DNA from: Clostridia bacterium
Lineage (GTDB): Bacteria > Bacillota > Clostridia > Oscillospirales > Acutalibacteraceae
Reading direction: 5' to 3'
DNA: 64,000 nucleotides
NCBI GenBank assembly: GCA_900766585.1
Contig: CAAFVV010000053.1
Span: 1-64,000, forward strand
The notes under the pieces were generated by a model. That model was not told the origin of the DNA. It ran no database searches and saw nothing but the letters and a program-made list of their open reading frames with translations. The position numbers and the translations under genes are program-made. This document shows, in pieces, positions 28,050 to 37,134 of this stretch (its first letter is position 1; the number at the start of each line of letters is the position of its first letter).

Positions 28050-28141
28050 GGGGATCCCCTCCTGTCACAAGTTCAGATGCGTGCGGCGCACCGCACGGTA
28101 AATGCTATGCGAAATCTATCGAAGATATGCGAGGAATGACT

Positions 28142-28609
28142 ATGCGGATCGTAGTAATGTCCGACAGCCACGGGCGGCTTTCGCGCCTGCGGCGGGTGTT
28201 TGCCGACCAGCCGGAGGCAGAGGCCTACCTGTTTTTGGGCGACGGGCTAAAGGACTGGGCGCAGATGCAGGAAAGCTATCCCGACCGGCGGCTGATCGCG
28301 GTTTGCGGCAACTGCGACGGCGGCACCGCCGTTCCCGCCGTGCGCACCGAGACGTTCGGCGGCGTGACCGCGATGATGACCCACGGCCATCTCTATAAGG
28401 TAAAATATGACCTGACCGCGCTTTCACTGGCGGCGCGTGAGCGATCGGCCGCCGTGGCGCTGTTCGGGCACACGCATCAGGCGTGTGAGATCAGCGACCG
28501 CGGGCTGCAGCTTGTCAATCCCGGCAGCGTCGGCGCTGACGGCGTTTATGCCGTGCTGGACATCGGGCGGCACGGCGTACTGACGTCGCTGTGCCATGTG
28601 ACGGATTAA
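28142..28609 (+). CDS. YfcE/MJ0936-type metallophosphoesterase
   Basis: A 155-residue calcineurin-like phosphoesterase with the full motif set: DSHG (Asp8, His10), GDG (Asp34), GNCDG (57-60), THGH (80-83) and GHTHQ (109-113). Family members hydrolyse phosphodiesters with Mn2+ or similar metals; physiological substrates are usually unknown. The ATG at 28142 has GAGGA six bases upstream; two ATGs slightly further upstream are less well placed. It is a single gene before the rpsJ promoter. Confidence 0.92.
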   Translation: MRIVVMSDSHGRLSRLRRVFADQPEAEAYLFLGDGLKDWAQMQESYPDRRLIAVCGNCDGGTAVPAVRTETFGGVTAMMTHGHLYKVKYDLTALSLAARERSAAVALFGHTHQACEISDRGLQLVNPGSVGADGVYAVLDIGRHGVLTSLCHVTD

Positions 28610-28676
28610 ACAAAAACAAAGAAAAATATTCCGGAAAGTTCTACACGTAAAGCGCCGGGAAATTGAAAGAAAACGC

Positions 28677-28705
28677 TTGCAAAAATCCGGAATACACCGT
28701 ATAAT
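28677..28705 (+). promoter_or_regulatory. Promoter of the S10-spc-alpha ribosomal operon
   Basis: TTGCAA (28677-28682) and a perfect TATAAT (28700-28705) have a 17-bp spacer, about 340 bp before rpsJ. Confidence 0.85.
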
Positions 28706-28711
28706 AGGCAA

Positions 28712-29043
28712 GTACGGCTGAATCCGGCTGTACACGACTGCACGATATGCGATGACGCGGGAGGTTGCGGCTGGCAAACGGCCGGTTTTTCCGCTGAGTA
28801 TGTCCGATTTCAAACCGGGCGACAAGGAGTATCGTGGGGGCAATGTCGGCGACCGTCCCGTTTTTGGGGCTTGCACGGTCGGAGCAAACCGGCGCTTGCC
28901 GCTGCGATAGGACGCTGTTCCGTAATCCCGGATGCTTGCACCAGACAAGTTTCCGGTTTTTTCATGGCCGGGTACGAAACACCCGGCGGTGTGTAAACGG
29001 TCAAGCGTCGCCCGCCAACTAAAATTCAAGGAGGCGTTTTTCA
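28712..29043 (+). promoter_or_regulatory. Long structured rpsJ leader with attenuator-like hairpin
   Basis: A 330-nt untranslated leader with no gene. An early stem pairs GACCGT (28851-28856) with ACGGTC (28875-28880). A later hairpin (CCGGA at 28928-28932 with TCCGG at 28952-28956, plus inner CTTG/CAAG) is followed immediately by six T residues (28957-28962), the form of an intrinsic terminator. Transcription must pass it to reach rpsJ, so it is probably an attenuator sensing a ribosomal protein, as known for S10 leaders in other bacteria. Confidence 0.65.
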
Positions 29044-29355
29044 GTGGCAGTCAAAGAAAAAATCCGTATCCGCATCAAGGGCTATGATCACCAGCTGGTC
29101 GATCAGGCCGCAGAGAAGATCGTTGAGACCGCTCGCCGCACCGGCGCCCGCGTGTCCGGCCCGATCCCTCTGCCCACCGAGAAGGAGGTCGTCACGATCC
29201 TGCGCGCTGTGCACAAGTACAAGGATTCCCGCGAGCAGTTCGAGACCCGGACGCACAAGCGTCTGATCGACATCCTTCGTCCGTCCAACAAGACCGTTGA
29301 GGCTCTTATGGGCCTTGAGCTCCCCGCCGGTGTGGAAATTGAGATCAAGCTGTAA
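29044..29355 (+). CDS. rpsJ: Small ribosomal subunit protein S10
   Basis: A 103-residue S10 (NusE), also a partner of NusB in antitermination. KIRIRIKGYDHQLVDQA and the GPIPLPT loop are typical. GTG at 29044 is the start, behind AGGAGG. It is the first gene of the ribosomal block, behind a long leader; the 143-bp gap before rplC holds only a lone TTGACA with no good -10. Confidence 0.98.
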   Translation: MAVKEKIRIRIKGYDHQLVDQAAEKIVETARRTGARVSGPIPLPTEKEVVTILRAVHKYKDSREQFETRTHKRLIDILRPSNKTVEALMGLELPAGVEIEIKL

Positions 29356-29498
29356 ACAAACGGCTTGACATCCGCAGCGCGAGGTCATGTTGGCGGGAGA
29401 CGCCGCCGCCCCGCAGCGAGAACTTCGGCCTGCCGAAAAGCATCGGTGCGCGGGAAACGGTGTCCGACGTCAACCAATAACCAAGGAGGTAGGAAAAC

Positions 29499-30134
29499 AT
29501 GCAAAAAGGCATCATCGGCAAGAAAATGGGCATGACCCAGATCTTCGATGAAAAGGGCAACGTCGTCCCGGTCACGGTCATTGAGGCCGGTCCCTGCGTC
29601 GTTACCCAGAAGAAGACGGTGGAGAACGACGGCTATGCCGCGCTCCAGCTCGGCTTCGGTGACGTGCCGGCCAAGCACGTCAACAAACCCATGAAAGGCC
29701 ACTTTGACAAATCGGACGTTGCGCCGAAGAAAACGCTCCGCGAGTTCCGCCTTGCGGACTGCGACGCGTTCAACGTGGGCGACGTGCTCAAGGCTGACGT
29801 CTTTGCCGCCGGCGACCGCGTGGACGTGGTCGGCACCAGCAAGGGCAAAGGCTACGCCGGTGCGATCAAGCGCTGGAACTTCCAGCGTCTGAAGGAAACG
29901 CACGGCACCGGCCCTGTGGCGCGTCACGCCGGCTCCCTCGGAGCCTGCTCCTCGCCTTCCCGCGTGTTCAAGGGCATGAAGGGCGCCGGCCATCTCGGCT
30001 GCGAGCGCGTCACCGTGCAGAACCTGGACGTCGTGAAGGTGGACGCCGAAAACAACCTGATCGCTGTGCGCGGCGCCGTTCCCGGTCCCCGCGGCGGCAT
30101 CGTGCTGCTTTCGGACAGCGTCAAGAAGGCGTAA
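29499..30134 (+). CDS. rplC: Large ribosomal subunit protein L3
   Basis: A 211-residue L3 near the peptidyl transferase centre. MQKGIIGKKMGMTQIFDEKG at the N terminus and the central HGTGPVARHAGSLG loop are family signatures. RBS is AAGGAGG. It is followed by rplD after 20 bp. Confidence 0.98.
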   Translation: MQKGIIGKKMGMTQIFDEKGNVVPVTVIEAGPCVVTQKKTVENDGYAALQLGFGDVPAKHVNKPMKGHFDKSDVAPKKTLREFRLADCDAFNVGDVLKADVFAAGDRVDVVGTSKGKGYAGAIKRWNFQRLKETHGTGPVARHAGSLGACSSPSRVFKGMKGAGHLGCERVTVQNLDVVKVDAENNLIAVRGAVPGPRGGIVLLSDSVKKA

Positions 30135-30154
30135 GGGAAGGAGGATAACGAACT

Positions 30155-30778
30155 ATGTCTACCGTTTCTGTTTTTGATATGACCGGTAAAGAGACCGGTA
30201 CGATGGAGCTGGCCGACAGCGTGTTCGGCATCGAGCCGAACGCCGTCGTGATGCACGCGGCTGTCGTCAACTACCTCGCCAATCAGCGGCAGGGCACCCA
30301 GTCGACCCTCACCCGCGCTGAGGTGCGCGGCGGCGGCAAAAAGCCGTGGCGCCAGAAGGGCACCGGCCATGCGCGCCAGGGCTCGACCCGTGCGCCGCAG
30401 TGGACCCACGGCGGTATCGCCCTCGGCCCGAAGCCCCGTGATTACAGCTATGCCCTGCCGAAGAAGGTGCGCCGTCTGGCGCTGAAATCCGCCTTCTCCG
30501 CCAAGGTCGCCGCCGGCGATATGCTGGTGCTCGAGTCCCTCTCTCTGGAGACCTACCGCACCAAAGCGATCGCGGAGATGCTCCGCGCACTGGGCGCCGA
30601 AAAGAAGGTGCTCCTGGTGCTGCCGGAGAACGATCAGGTGCTGGTCCGCTCCGCCCGCAACATCCCCGGCGTCAAGACCGCACAGGTCAGCACGCTCAAC
30701 ACCTACGACGTCATCAACGCCGATAAATTCATCGTCGTGAAGGATGCCGTCGCTCGGATCGAGGAGGTATACGCCTAA
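30155..30778 (+). CDS. rplD: Large ribosomal subunit protein L4
   Basis: A 207-residue L4 with the extended tunnel loop (RGGGKKPWRQKGTGHARQGS), the region whose mutation gives macrolide resistance elsewhere and which is intact here. L4 is the classical autoregulator of S10 operons in some bacteria, which makes the rpsJ leader structure relevant. Its stop overlaps the rplW start (TAATG). Confidence 0.98.
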   Translation: MSTVSVFDMTGKETGTMELADSVFGIEPNAVVMHAAVVNYLANQRQGTQSTLTRAEVRGGGKKPWRQKGTGHARQGSTRAPQWTHGGIALGPKPRDYSYALPKKVRRLALKSAFSAKVAAGDMLVLESLSLETYRTKAIAEMLRALGAEKKVLLVLPENDQVLVRSARNIPGVKTAQVSTLNTYDVINADKFIVVKDAVARIEEVYA

Positions 30779-31071
30779 TGAACGCCCGTGATATCATCAT
30801 CGCTCCGGTCATCACCGAAAAGGCGGTTGCCGCCCTGCCGGAGAAAAAGTATACGTTCCGCGTGGCTAAGGGTGCCAACAAGATCGAGATCGCCAAGGCG
30901 ATCGAGACCATCTTCGAGGGCACCAAGGTCGCGAAGGTCAACACCATCAGCATGAAGGGGCGCAAGCGCCGCATGGGTCGCAGCGAGGGCTACACCTCCG
31001 ACTGGAAGAAAGCCGTCGTGACCCTCTCGGCCGACTCCAAGACCATCGAATTCTTCGACGGCCTGTTCTGA
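30778..31071 (+). CDS. rplW: Large ribosomal subunit protein L23
   Basis: A 97-residue L23, which sits at the tunnel exit and docks SRP and trigger factor. APVITEKAVAALPEKKYTFRV is the family start. It overlaps rplD by one base, so translation is coupled. Confidence 0.97.
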   Translation: MNARDIIIAPVITEKAVAALPEKKYTFRVAKGANKIEIAKAIETIFEGTKVAKVNTISMKGRKRRMGRSEGYTSDWKKAVVTLSADSKTIEFFDGLF

Positions 31072-31163
31072 TAGACACAGACCGCGGGGAATCGTCCCCG
31101 GCAACGTATGGGCACGCAGCATGAGCGCGCCCGCAAAGCCAAGGAAAAGGAGAGACAATCGGA

Positions 31164-31997
31164 ATGCCTATCAAAGTATACAAACCGACTACTCCCGGAC
31201 GGCGCAACATGACCACCATGGATTACAGCGCCCTGTCCAAGGTAGCTCCGGAGAAGAGCCTGCTGGCTCCGAACAAAAAGCATGCCGGCCGCAACAGCTA
31301 CGGCCGCATCACCGTCCGCCACCGCGGCGGCGGCAACCGTCAGAAGTACCGTATCATCGACTTCAAGCGCAACAAGCTTGACATGGCGGCGACGGTGCTG
31401 ACGCTCGAGTACGACCCCAACCGCAGCGCCCACATTGCACTCGTGCAGTATGAGGACGGCGAGAAGCGCTACATCGTGGCGCCCTACGGCCTGAAGGTCG
31501 GCGACAAGGTGTATGCCGGCGCGACCGCCGACATCAAGGTCGGCAACGCGCTGCCCCTGTCCGCCATCCCGGTCGGTACGTTCATCCACAACATCGAGCT
31601 GTACCCCGGCAAGGGCGCTCAGCTTGCCCGCTCCGCCGGCACGATGGCGCAGCTCATGGGTAAAGAGGGCGTGCTCGCGATGGTGCGTCTGCCCTCCGGC
31701 GAGATGCGCTATGTGCCCCAGAACTGCATGGCGACCATCGGTCAGGTCGGTAACCTCGAGCATGAGAACGTCAAGCTCGGCAAGGCCGGTCGCAAGCGCC
31801 ACATGGGCTGGCGTCCCGAGGTTCGCGGTTCTGTCATGAACCCGAACGACCACCCGCACGGCGGCGGCGAAGGCAAATCCCCGATCGGCCGTCCCGGTCC
31901 TGTGACCCCGTGGGGCAAGCCCGCCCTCGGATATAAGACCCGCAAGACGCATAATCGTTCGGATAAGTTCATTGTGAAACGCCGCAACGGTAAGTGA
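31164..31997 (+). CDS. rplB: Large ribosomal subunit protein L2
   Basis: A 277-residue L2, needed for subunit joining. GRNSYGRITVRHRGGGNRQKYR and the C-terminal GGGEGKSPIGRPGPVTPWGKP segment, with the conserved histidine region (NDHPHGGGEG), are intact. RBS is AAAAGGAG. The gap after rplW is 92 bp. Confidence 0.98.
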   Translation: MPIKVYKPTTPGRRNMTTMDYSALSKVAPEKSLLAPNKKHAGRNSYGRITVRHRGGGNRQKYRIIDFKRNKLDMAATVLTLEYDPNRSAHIALVQYEDGEKRYIVAPYGLKVGDKVYAGATADIKVGNALPLSAIPVGTFIHNIELYPGKGAQLARSAGTMAQLMGKEGVLAMVRLPSGEMRYVPQNCMATIGQVGNLEHENVKLGKAGRKRHMGWRPEVRGSVMNPNDHPHGGGEGKSPIGRPGPVTPWGKPALGYKTRKTHNRSDKFIVKRRNGK

Positions 31998-32017
31998 TCG
32001 AAAGGAGATTCAGATTT

Positions 32018-32290
32018 ATGGGTAGAAGCGTAAAGAAGGGTCCTTTCGTACAGCCCGTGCTGCTGAAAAGGATTCAGGAAATGAACAAGGCCGGCGAGAA
32101 GCGGATCCTGAAAACGTGGAGCCGCAGCTCCACGATCTTCCCGGATTTTGTCGGTCACACCATCGCCGTCCACGACGGCCGCAAGCATGTGCCGGTGTAT
32201 GTCACCGAGGACATGGTCGGCCACAAGCTCGGCGAATTTGCCCCGACTCGTACCTTCAAGGGCCATGCCGGCTCCAAGACTACGAAGTGA
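32018..32290 (+). CDS. rpsS: Small ribosomal subunit protein S19
   Basis: A 90-residue S19 in the 30S head. GRSVKKGPFVQPVLLKRI starts the protein; the ATG at 32018 follows GAAAGGAG, and an upstream GTG overlapping the rplB stop is rejected. TRTFKGHAGSKTTK is the usual end. Confidence 0.97.
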   Translation: MGRSVKKGPFVQPVLLKRIQEMNKAGEKRILKTWSRSSTIFPDFVGHTIAVHDGRKHVPVYVTEDMVGHKLGEFAPTRTFKGHAGSKTTK

Positions 32291-32313
32291 TCGGATGAAA
32301 GGAGAGAAACGTC

Positions 32314-32649
32314 ATGGAAGCAACGGCTAAGGCGACTTATGTCCGTATTTCCCCCCGCAAAGTGAAAATCGTTCTCGATCTCATCCGCAACAAGCCGGTT
32401 GACGTCGCAATGGCGATCGTGCAGAACACGTCCAAGGCCGCCTGCGAGCCGCTCGAGAAGCTGCTCAAATCGGCTGTCGCCAACGCGGAGAACAATTTCA
32501 ACATGGATAAAAACGCGCTGTATGTTGCGGAGTGCTTCGCGTGCCCCGGTCCCATTCTCAAGCGTGTGCGCCCGAGAGCGCAGGGTCGTGCGTTCCGCAT
32601 CGAAAAGCGGACTTCGCACATCACTGTGGTGCTCCGGGAAGCGGAATAA
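32314..32649 (+). CDS. rplV: Large ribosomal subunit protein L22
   Basis: A 111-residue L22 with the tunnel hairpin (GPILKRVRPRAQGRAFRI) intact. It lies between rpsS and rpsC with short spacers and an AAAGGAGAG site. Confidence 0.97.
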   Translation: MEATAKATYVRISPRKVKIVLDLIRNKPVDVAMAIVQNTSKAACEPLEKLLKSAVANAENNFNMDKNALYVAECFACPGPILKRVRPRAQGRAFRIEKRTSHITVVLREAE

Positions 32650-32667
32650 GCGAGGAGGAGGTCAATT

Positions 32668-33333
32668 ATGGGACAGAAAGTTAATCCCCACGGTCTGCGC
32701 GTCGGTGTGATCAAAAACTGGGATTCCCGCTGGTTCGTCAAGGACAGCGAGTTCGGCGATACGCTGGTCGCGGATTACAAACTGCGTAAATTTCTGAAAA
32801 ACAAGCTGTACGCCGCCGGCGTGCCGAAGATCGAGATTGAGCGTGACGCCTCCCGCGTCCGCATCCACATCCACTGCGCGAAGCCCGGTATCGTCATCGG
32901 TAAGGGCGGCGCGGAGATCGAGAAGCTGCGCGCGACCTGCGAGAAAATGCTCGGCAAGCCGACGCTCATCAACATCGTTGAGGTGAAAAGCCCCGATCTG
33001 GATGCGCAGCTCGTCGCCGAGAGCATCGCTCAGCAGCTCGAGAAGCGCGTGTCTTTCCGCCGCGCCATGAAGATGGCGATCGGCCGCTCCATGAAGCTCG
33101 GCGCCAAGGGTATCAAGATCCAGGTGTCCGGCCGTCTGGGCGGCGCCGAGATCGCCCGCCGCGAGCAGTATCACGAGGGAACCATTCCCCTGCAGACGCT
33201 GCGCGCCGATATTGATTACGGCTTCGCCGAGGCCAACACCACCTACGGCCGGATCGGCGTGAAAACGTGGATCTACCGCGGTGAAGTGCTGGCGGGCGCC
33301 GCCAAACCCCGTCGGGAAGGAGGCCGCAAGTAA
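32668..33333 (+). CDS. rpsC: Small ribosomal subunit protein S3
   Basis: A 221-residue S3 with a KH domain (KPGIVIGKGGAEIEKL) and the C-terminal SGRLGGAEIARREQYHEG segment; part of the helicase activity at the mRNA entry. Its last base is the first of rplP (TAATG overlap). Confidence 0.98.
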   Translation: MGQKVNPHGLRVGVIKNWDSRWFVKDSEFGDTLVADYKLRKFLKNKLYAAGVPKIEIERDASRVRIHIHCAKPGIVIGKGGAEIEKLRATCEKMLGKPTLINIVEVKSPDLDAQLVAESIAQQLEKRVSFRRAMKMAIGRSMKLGAKGIKIQVSGRLGGAEIARREQYHEGTIPLQTLRADIDYGFAEANTTYGRIGVKTWIYRGEVLAGAAKPRREGGRK

Positions 33334-33758
33334 TGCTGTTGCCTAAGAGAGTAAAATATCGCCGCGTCCACCGCGGCCGCCTCACCGGTAAATCCCTGCG
33401 AGGCAACACCGTGACCTACGGTGATTTCGGTCTGCAGGCGCTCGAGCCGGCGTGGATCACCTCCCGCCAGATCGAAGCCGCCCGTATCGCCATGACCCGC
33501 TACATCAAGCGTGGCGGTCAGGTCTGGATCAAGATCTTCCCCGACAAGCCCATCACCCAGAAGCCCGCTGAGACCCGAATGGGTTCCGGTAAAGGCTCGC
33601 CCGAATATTGGGTGGCGGTGGTCAAGCCCGGCCGCGTGATGTTTGAGATTGCCGGCGTGTCCGAGGAAGTGGCGCAGGAGGCCCTGCGTCTTGCCGCGAA
33701 CAAGCTGCCCATCAAGTGCAAATTTGTTCGCAAGGAAGAAACGGATGGTGAGCAGTGA
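33333..33758 (+). CDS. rplP: Large ribosomal subunit protein L16
   Basis: A 141-residue L16, contacting the A-site tRNA. MLLPKRVKYRRVHRGRLTGK and RMGSGKGSPEYWVAVVKPGR are the family signatures. It overlaps rpsC at its start and rpmC at its end, giving a tightly coupled trio. Confidence 0.98.
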   Translation: MLLPKRVKYRRVHRGRLTGKSLRGNTVTYGDFGLQALEPAWITSRQIEAARIAMTRYIKRGGQVWIKIFPDKPITQKPAETRMGSGKGSPEYWVAVVKPGRVMFEIAGVSEEVAQEALRLAANKLPIKCKFVRKEETDGEQ

Positions 33759-33973
33759 TGAAAAAGACGGAGATCCAGAAGATCCGCGACATGAGCGTCG
33801 AGGAGCAGGAGGCGCGTATCGCCGAGCTTAAGAAAGAGCTGTTCAATCTGCGGTTCCAGAGCGCCATCAACCAGCTCGACAATCCGATGCGTCTGAAAGC
33901 CGTCAAGAAGGAAATCGCCGTGATCAAGACAGTCATGAGCGAGAACAAGACCGAAAACGGCGCCGAAGCGTAA
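33758..33973 (+). CDS. rpmC: Large ribosomal subunit protein L29
   Basis: A 71-residue L29, a two-helix protein at the tunnel exit. ELFNLRFQSAINQLDNPMRL is conserved. ATG at 33758 was preferred to the GTG three bases earlier, since both would give the same frame and MKKTEI matches relatives. Confidence 0.95.
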   Translation: MKKTEIQKIRDMSVEEQEARIAELKKELFNLRFQSAINQLDNPMRLKAVKKEIAVIKTVMSENKTENGAEA

Positions 33974-33991
33974 CGGAAGGAGGAAAAAGCT

Positions 33992-34249
33992 GTGAGCGAT
34001 CGTAATCTGAGAAAAACCCGCACCGGCGTGGTGGTCAGCGACAAGATGGACAAGACCGTCGTCATCGCGATCCAGGACAACGTCCGGCATCCGCTGTATA
34101 AGAAGATCGTAAAGCGTACCGTGAAGCTGAAGGCCCACGATGAGAATAACGAGTGCCGCGTGGGCGACCGCGTGGCCGTTATGGAGACCCGCCACCTGTC
34201 CAAGGACAAGTGCTGGCGCGTGATCAACATCGTGGAAAAAGCGAAATAA
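33992..34249 (+). CDS. rpsQ: Small ribosomal subunit protein S17
   Basis: An 85-residue S17. RTGVVVSDKMDKTVVIAI and VGDRVAVMETRHLSKDK are typical of this OB-fold primary 16S rRNA binder. GTG at 33992 is the start, behind AAGGAGG. Confidence 0.97.
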   Translation: MSDRNLRKTRTGVVVSDKMDKTVVIAIQDNVRHPLYKKIVKRTVKLKAHDENNECRVGDRVAVMETRHLSKDKCWRVINIVEKAK

Positions 34250-34278
34250 GTCGGTCGATCTGAAAGGAGGAACAACCT

Positions 34279-34647
34279 GTGGTACAACAGCAGACCTACC
34301 TCAAGGTGGCTGACAACACCGGCGCGAAGGAGCTTATGTGCATCCGCGTGCTGGGCGGTTCCGGCCGCCGGTATGCCAATATCGGCGATGTCGTTGTGGC
34401 GTCCGTGAAAAAAGCGGCGCCGGGCGGCGTTGTGAAGAAGGGCGATGTCGTCAAGGCTGTGGTCGTCCGTTCCGTGCGCGGCGTGCGCCGCGACGACGGC
34501 ACCTATATCCGCTTTGACGAGAACGCTGCCGTCATCATCCGCGATGACAAAAACCCGCGTGGTACCCGTATTTTCGGGCCGGTCGCGAGAGAGCTCCGTG
34601 AAAAGGATTATCTGAAGATCCTGAGCCTCGCGCCCGAAGTTCTGTGA
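34279..34647 (+). CDS. rplN: Large ribosomal subunit protein L14
   Basis: A 122-residue L14 at the subunit interface. QTYLKVADNTGAKELMCIRV and RGTRIFGPVARELRE are conserved. GTG at 34279 follows AAAGGAGG. It opens the spc section of the block. Confidence 0.98.
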   Translation: MVQQQTYLKVADNTGAKELMCIRVLGGSGRRYANIGDVVVASVKKAAPGGVVKKGDVVKAVVVRSVRGVRRDDGTYIRFDENAAVIIRDDKNPRGTRIFGPVARELREKDYLKILSLAPEVL

Positions 34648-34661
34648 TGGAGGTGTCGAAA

Positions 34662-34994
34662 TTGAGTAACAAGCTTCATGTGAAAAAGGACGATACCGTC
34701 CTGATCCTCAGCGGCAACAGCCGCGGCAACAAGGGCAAGGTGCTCGAGGTCAGCCCCAAGGAGGGCAAGGTCATCGTCGAGCGGCAGAACATGGTCAAAA
34801 AGCATGTGAAGCCGCGCAAAGCCGGTGACGTCGGCGGCATCGTCGAGGCCGAGGGCGCCATGTATGCCTGCAAGGTGCAGGTCATCTGCCCCAGCTGCAA
34901 AAAGCCTACCCGCATCGCGATCAAGAGAGTCGCCGATGACAACGGTAAGCTCCGCTCCGTCCGCGTTTGCAAAAAATGCGGCGAGACACTGTAA
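34662..34994 (+). CDS. rplX: Large ribosomal subunit protein L24
   Basis: A 110-residue L24 with an N-terminal KOW motif (DTVLILSGNSRGNKGKV) and a C-terminal pair of Cys-X2-Cys motifs (CPSC and CKKC). TTG at 34662 is the start, seven bases after GGAGG; the frame is open to 34644 but that would overlap the ribosome site. Confidence 0.95.
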   Translation: MSNKLHVKKDDTVLILSGNSRGNKGKVLEVSPKEGKVIVERQNMVKKHVKPRKAGDVGGIVEAEGAMYACKVQVICPSCKKPTRIAIKRVADDNGKLRSVRVCKKCGETL

Positions 34995-35011
34995 GGGAGG
35001 GAGATCGCATT

Positions 35012-35551
<540 letters not shown>

Positions 35552-35565
35552 GGAGGGGACGACAA

Positions 35566-35751
35566 GTGGCAAAGACTTCTATGAAAATCAAGCAGCAGCG
35601 CGAGCCGAAGTTCTCGACCCGTGCGTACAACCGCTGCAAGATCTGCGGCCGCCCCCATGCGTATCTGCGTCGGTACGGCGTCTGCCGTATCTGCTTCAGG
35701 GAGCTGGCTCACAAGGGCGAGATCCCCGGCGTCAAAAAGGCAAGCTGGTAA
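35566..35751 (+). CDS. rpsN: Small ribosomal subunit protein S14, zinc-binding form
   Basis: A 61-residue S14 of the zinc (C+) type, with CKIC and CRIC pairs forming the ribbon. Many Firmicutes carry a second zinc-free copy elsewhere for zinc starvation; none is in this window. GTG start at 35566 after AAGGAGGGG. Confidence 0.97.
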   Translation: MAKTSMKIKQQREPKFSTRAYNRCKICGRPHAYLRRYGVCRICFRELAHKGEIPGVKKASW

Positions 35752-35773
35752 TAGCTAAAAGGAGGTTGACGGA

Positions 35774-36175
35774 ATGCAAATCACCGATACGATCGCCGAT
35801 ATGCTGACGAGAATTCGTAACGCGAATTCGGCTAAGCATGACTCGGTGGATATCCCCGCTTCCAACATGAAGAAGGCTATTGCCCAGATTCTTGTGGACG
35901 AGGGATATGTCAAAGGTTATCAGATCATTGATGACGGAAAACAGGGCGTGATCCGCATGACCCTGAAGTACCAGGGCGCTTCCAAGAGCCCGGTGCTGAT
36001 GGGCCTGCGCCGCGTGTCCAAGCCCGGCCTGCGCATCTACTCCAGCAGCGAGGATATGCCGAAGGTCATGAAGGGCATCGGTACCGCCATCGTTTCCACT
36101 TCCAAGGGCGTCATGACCGACAAGCAGGCCCGTAAAGAGCATGTGGGCGGCGAAGTCCTGGCATTCATTTGGTAA
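35774..36175 (+). CDS. rpsH: Small ribosomal subunit protein S8
   Basis: A 133-residue S8. ITDTIADMLTRIRNANSAKH begins the protein, and STSKGVMTDKQARKEHVGGE is the 16S rRNA-binding end. S8 is a translational repressor of the spc operon in E. coli; whether that holds here is not visible. Confidence 0.98.
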   Translation: MQITDTIADMLTRIRNANSAKHDSVDIPASNMKKAIAQILVDEGYVKGYQIIDDGKQGVIRMTLKYQGASKSPVLMGLRRVSKPGLRIYSSSEDMPKVMKGIGTAIVSTSKGVMTDKQARKEHVGGEVLAFIW

Positions 36176-36189
36176 GGGGGCGAAAGAAA

Positions 36190-36738
36190 ATGTCGAGAAT
36201 CGGACGGAAACCCATCGCGATCCCCGCCGGCGTCGAGCTGGCTGTGGAGGATCATGTCGTGACCGTTAAGGGCCCGAAGGGCACCCTGACGCAGAAGATC
36301 CACCCCCGTATGACCGTAAACGTCGAGGCCGGCGTGGTCCATGTGACCCGCCCCGACGACGAGAAGGAGAGCCGCTCTCTGCACGGCCTGACCCGCACGC
36401 TCATCGCCAACATGGTCGAGGGCGTGACCAAGGGCTTCACTAAGGAGCTGGACGTCAACGGCGTCGGCTACCGTGTGGCTAAGCAGGGCTCCGATCTGGT
36501 CATGAACCTGGGCTACAGCCATCAGGTCACCATGCACGAGATCCCCGGCATCTCCATCGAGGTGCCCAACCCCAACAAGATCATCATCCACGGCGCGGAT
36601 AAGCAGCTGGTCGGCCAGTATGCCTCCGAGGTCCGCGAGAAGCGCCCGCCTGAGCCGTATAAGGGCAAGGGCATCAAGTATACCACCGAGACCATCCGTC
36701 GTAAGGAAGGTAAGACCGGCGGTAAAGGCAAGAAGTGA
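36190..36738 (+). CDS. rplF: Large ribosomal subunit protein L6
   Basis: A 182-residue L6. SRIGRKPIAIPAGV and PEPYKGKGIKYTTETIRRKE are typical. The ATG at 36190 is preceded by GGGGGCG; the frame is open to 36169 but the extra residues are not part of the family. Confidence 0.97.
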   Translation: MSRIGRKPIAIPAGVELAVEDHVVTVKGPKGTLTQKIHPRMTVNVEAGVVHVTRPDDEKESRSLHGLTRTLIANMVEGVTKGFTKELDVNGVGYRVAKQGSDLVMNLGYSHQVTMHEIPGISIEVPNPNKIIIHGADKQLVGQYASEVREKRPPEPYKGKGIKYTTETIRRKEGKTGGKGKK

Positions 36739-36756
36739 TAAAGGAGTGAAACTGCT

Positions 36757-37116
36757 ATGGTGAGCAAAAAAGACAGCAACCAGTCCCGTCTGCGCCGTCA
36801 CACCCGTGTGCGCGGCAAGATCTCCGGTACTGCGGAGCGTCCCCGCCTCAACGTGTATCGCTCCCTGAACCATATCTATGCCCAGGTGATCGATGATGTG
36901 AACGGCGTCACGCTGGTCTCCGCGAGCAGCACCGAAAAAGATTTCGGTATGGCAGGCGGAAACCGCGAGGCGGCAAAGAAGGTTGGCGAGACCATCGCTA
37001 AGCGTGCCGTCGAAAAAGGCATCTCCGAGGTCGTTTTTGACCGCGGCGGCTATGTGTATCACGGCCGTGTGCAGGAGCTGGCTGAAGGCGCCCGCGAGGG
37101 CGGCCTCAAGTTCTAA
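36757..37116 (+). CDS. rplR: Large ribosomal subunit protein L18
   Basis: A 119-residue L18, a 5S rRNA binder. RVRGKISGTAERPRLNVYRS and VVFDRGGYVYHGRVQELAE are conserved. RBS is AAAGGAG. Confidence 0.97.
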   Translation: MVSKKDSNQSRLRRHTRVRGKISGTAERPRLNVYRSLNHIYAQVIDDVNGVTLVSASSTEKDFGMAGGNREAAKKVGETIAKRAVEKGISEVVFDRGGYVYHGRVQELAEGAREGGLKF

Positions 37117-37134
37117 GGAGAGGGAGGAACGACT

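Noticed and set aside
29356..29498. Internal promoter before rplC
   Set aside because: A TTGACA is present, but no acceptable -10 lies 16-18 bp away.
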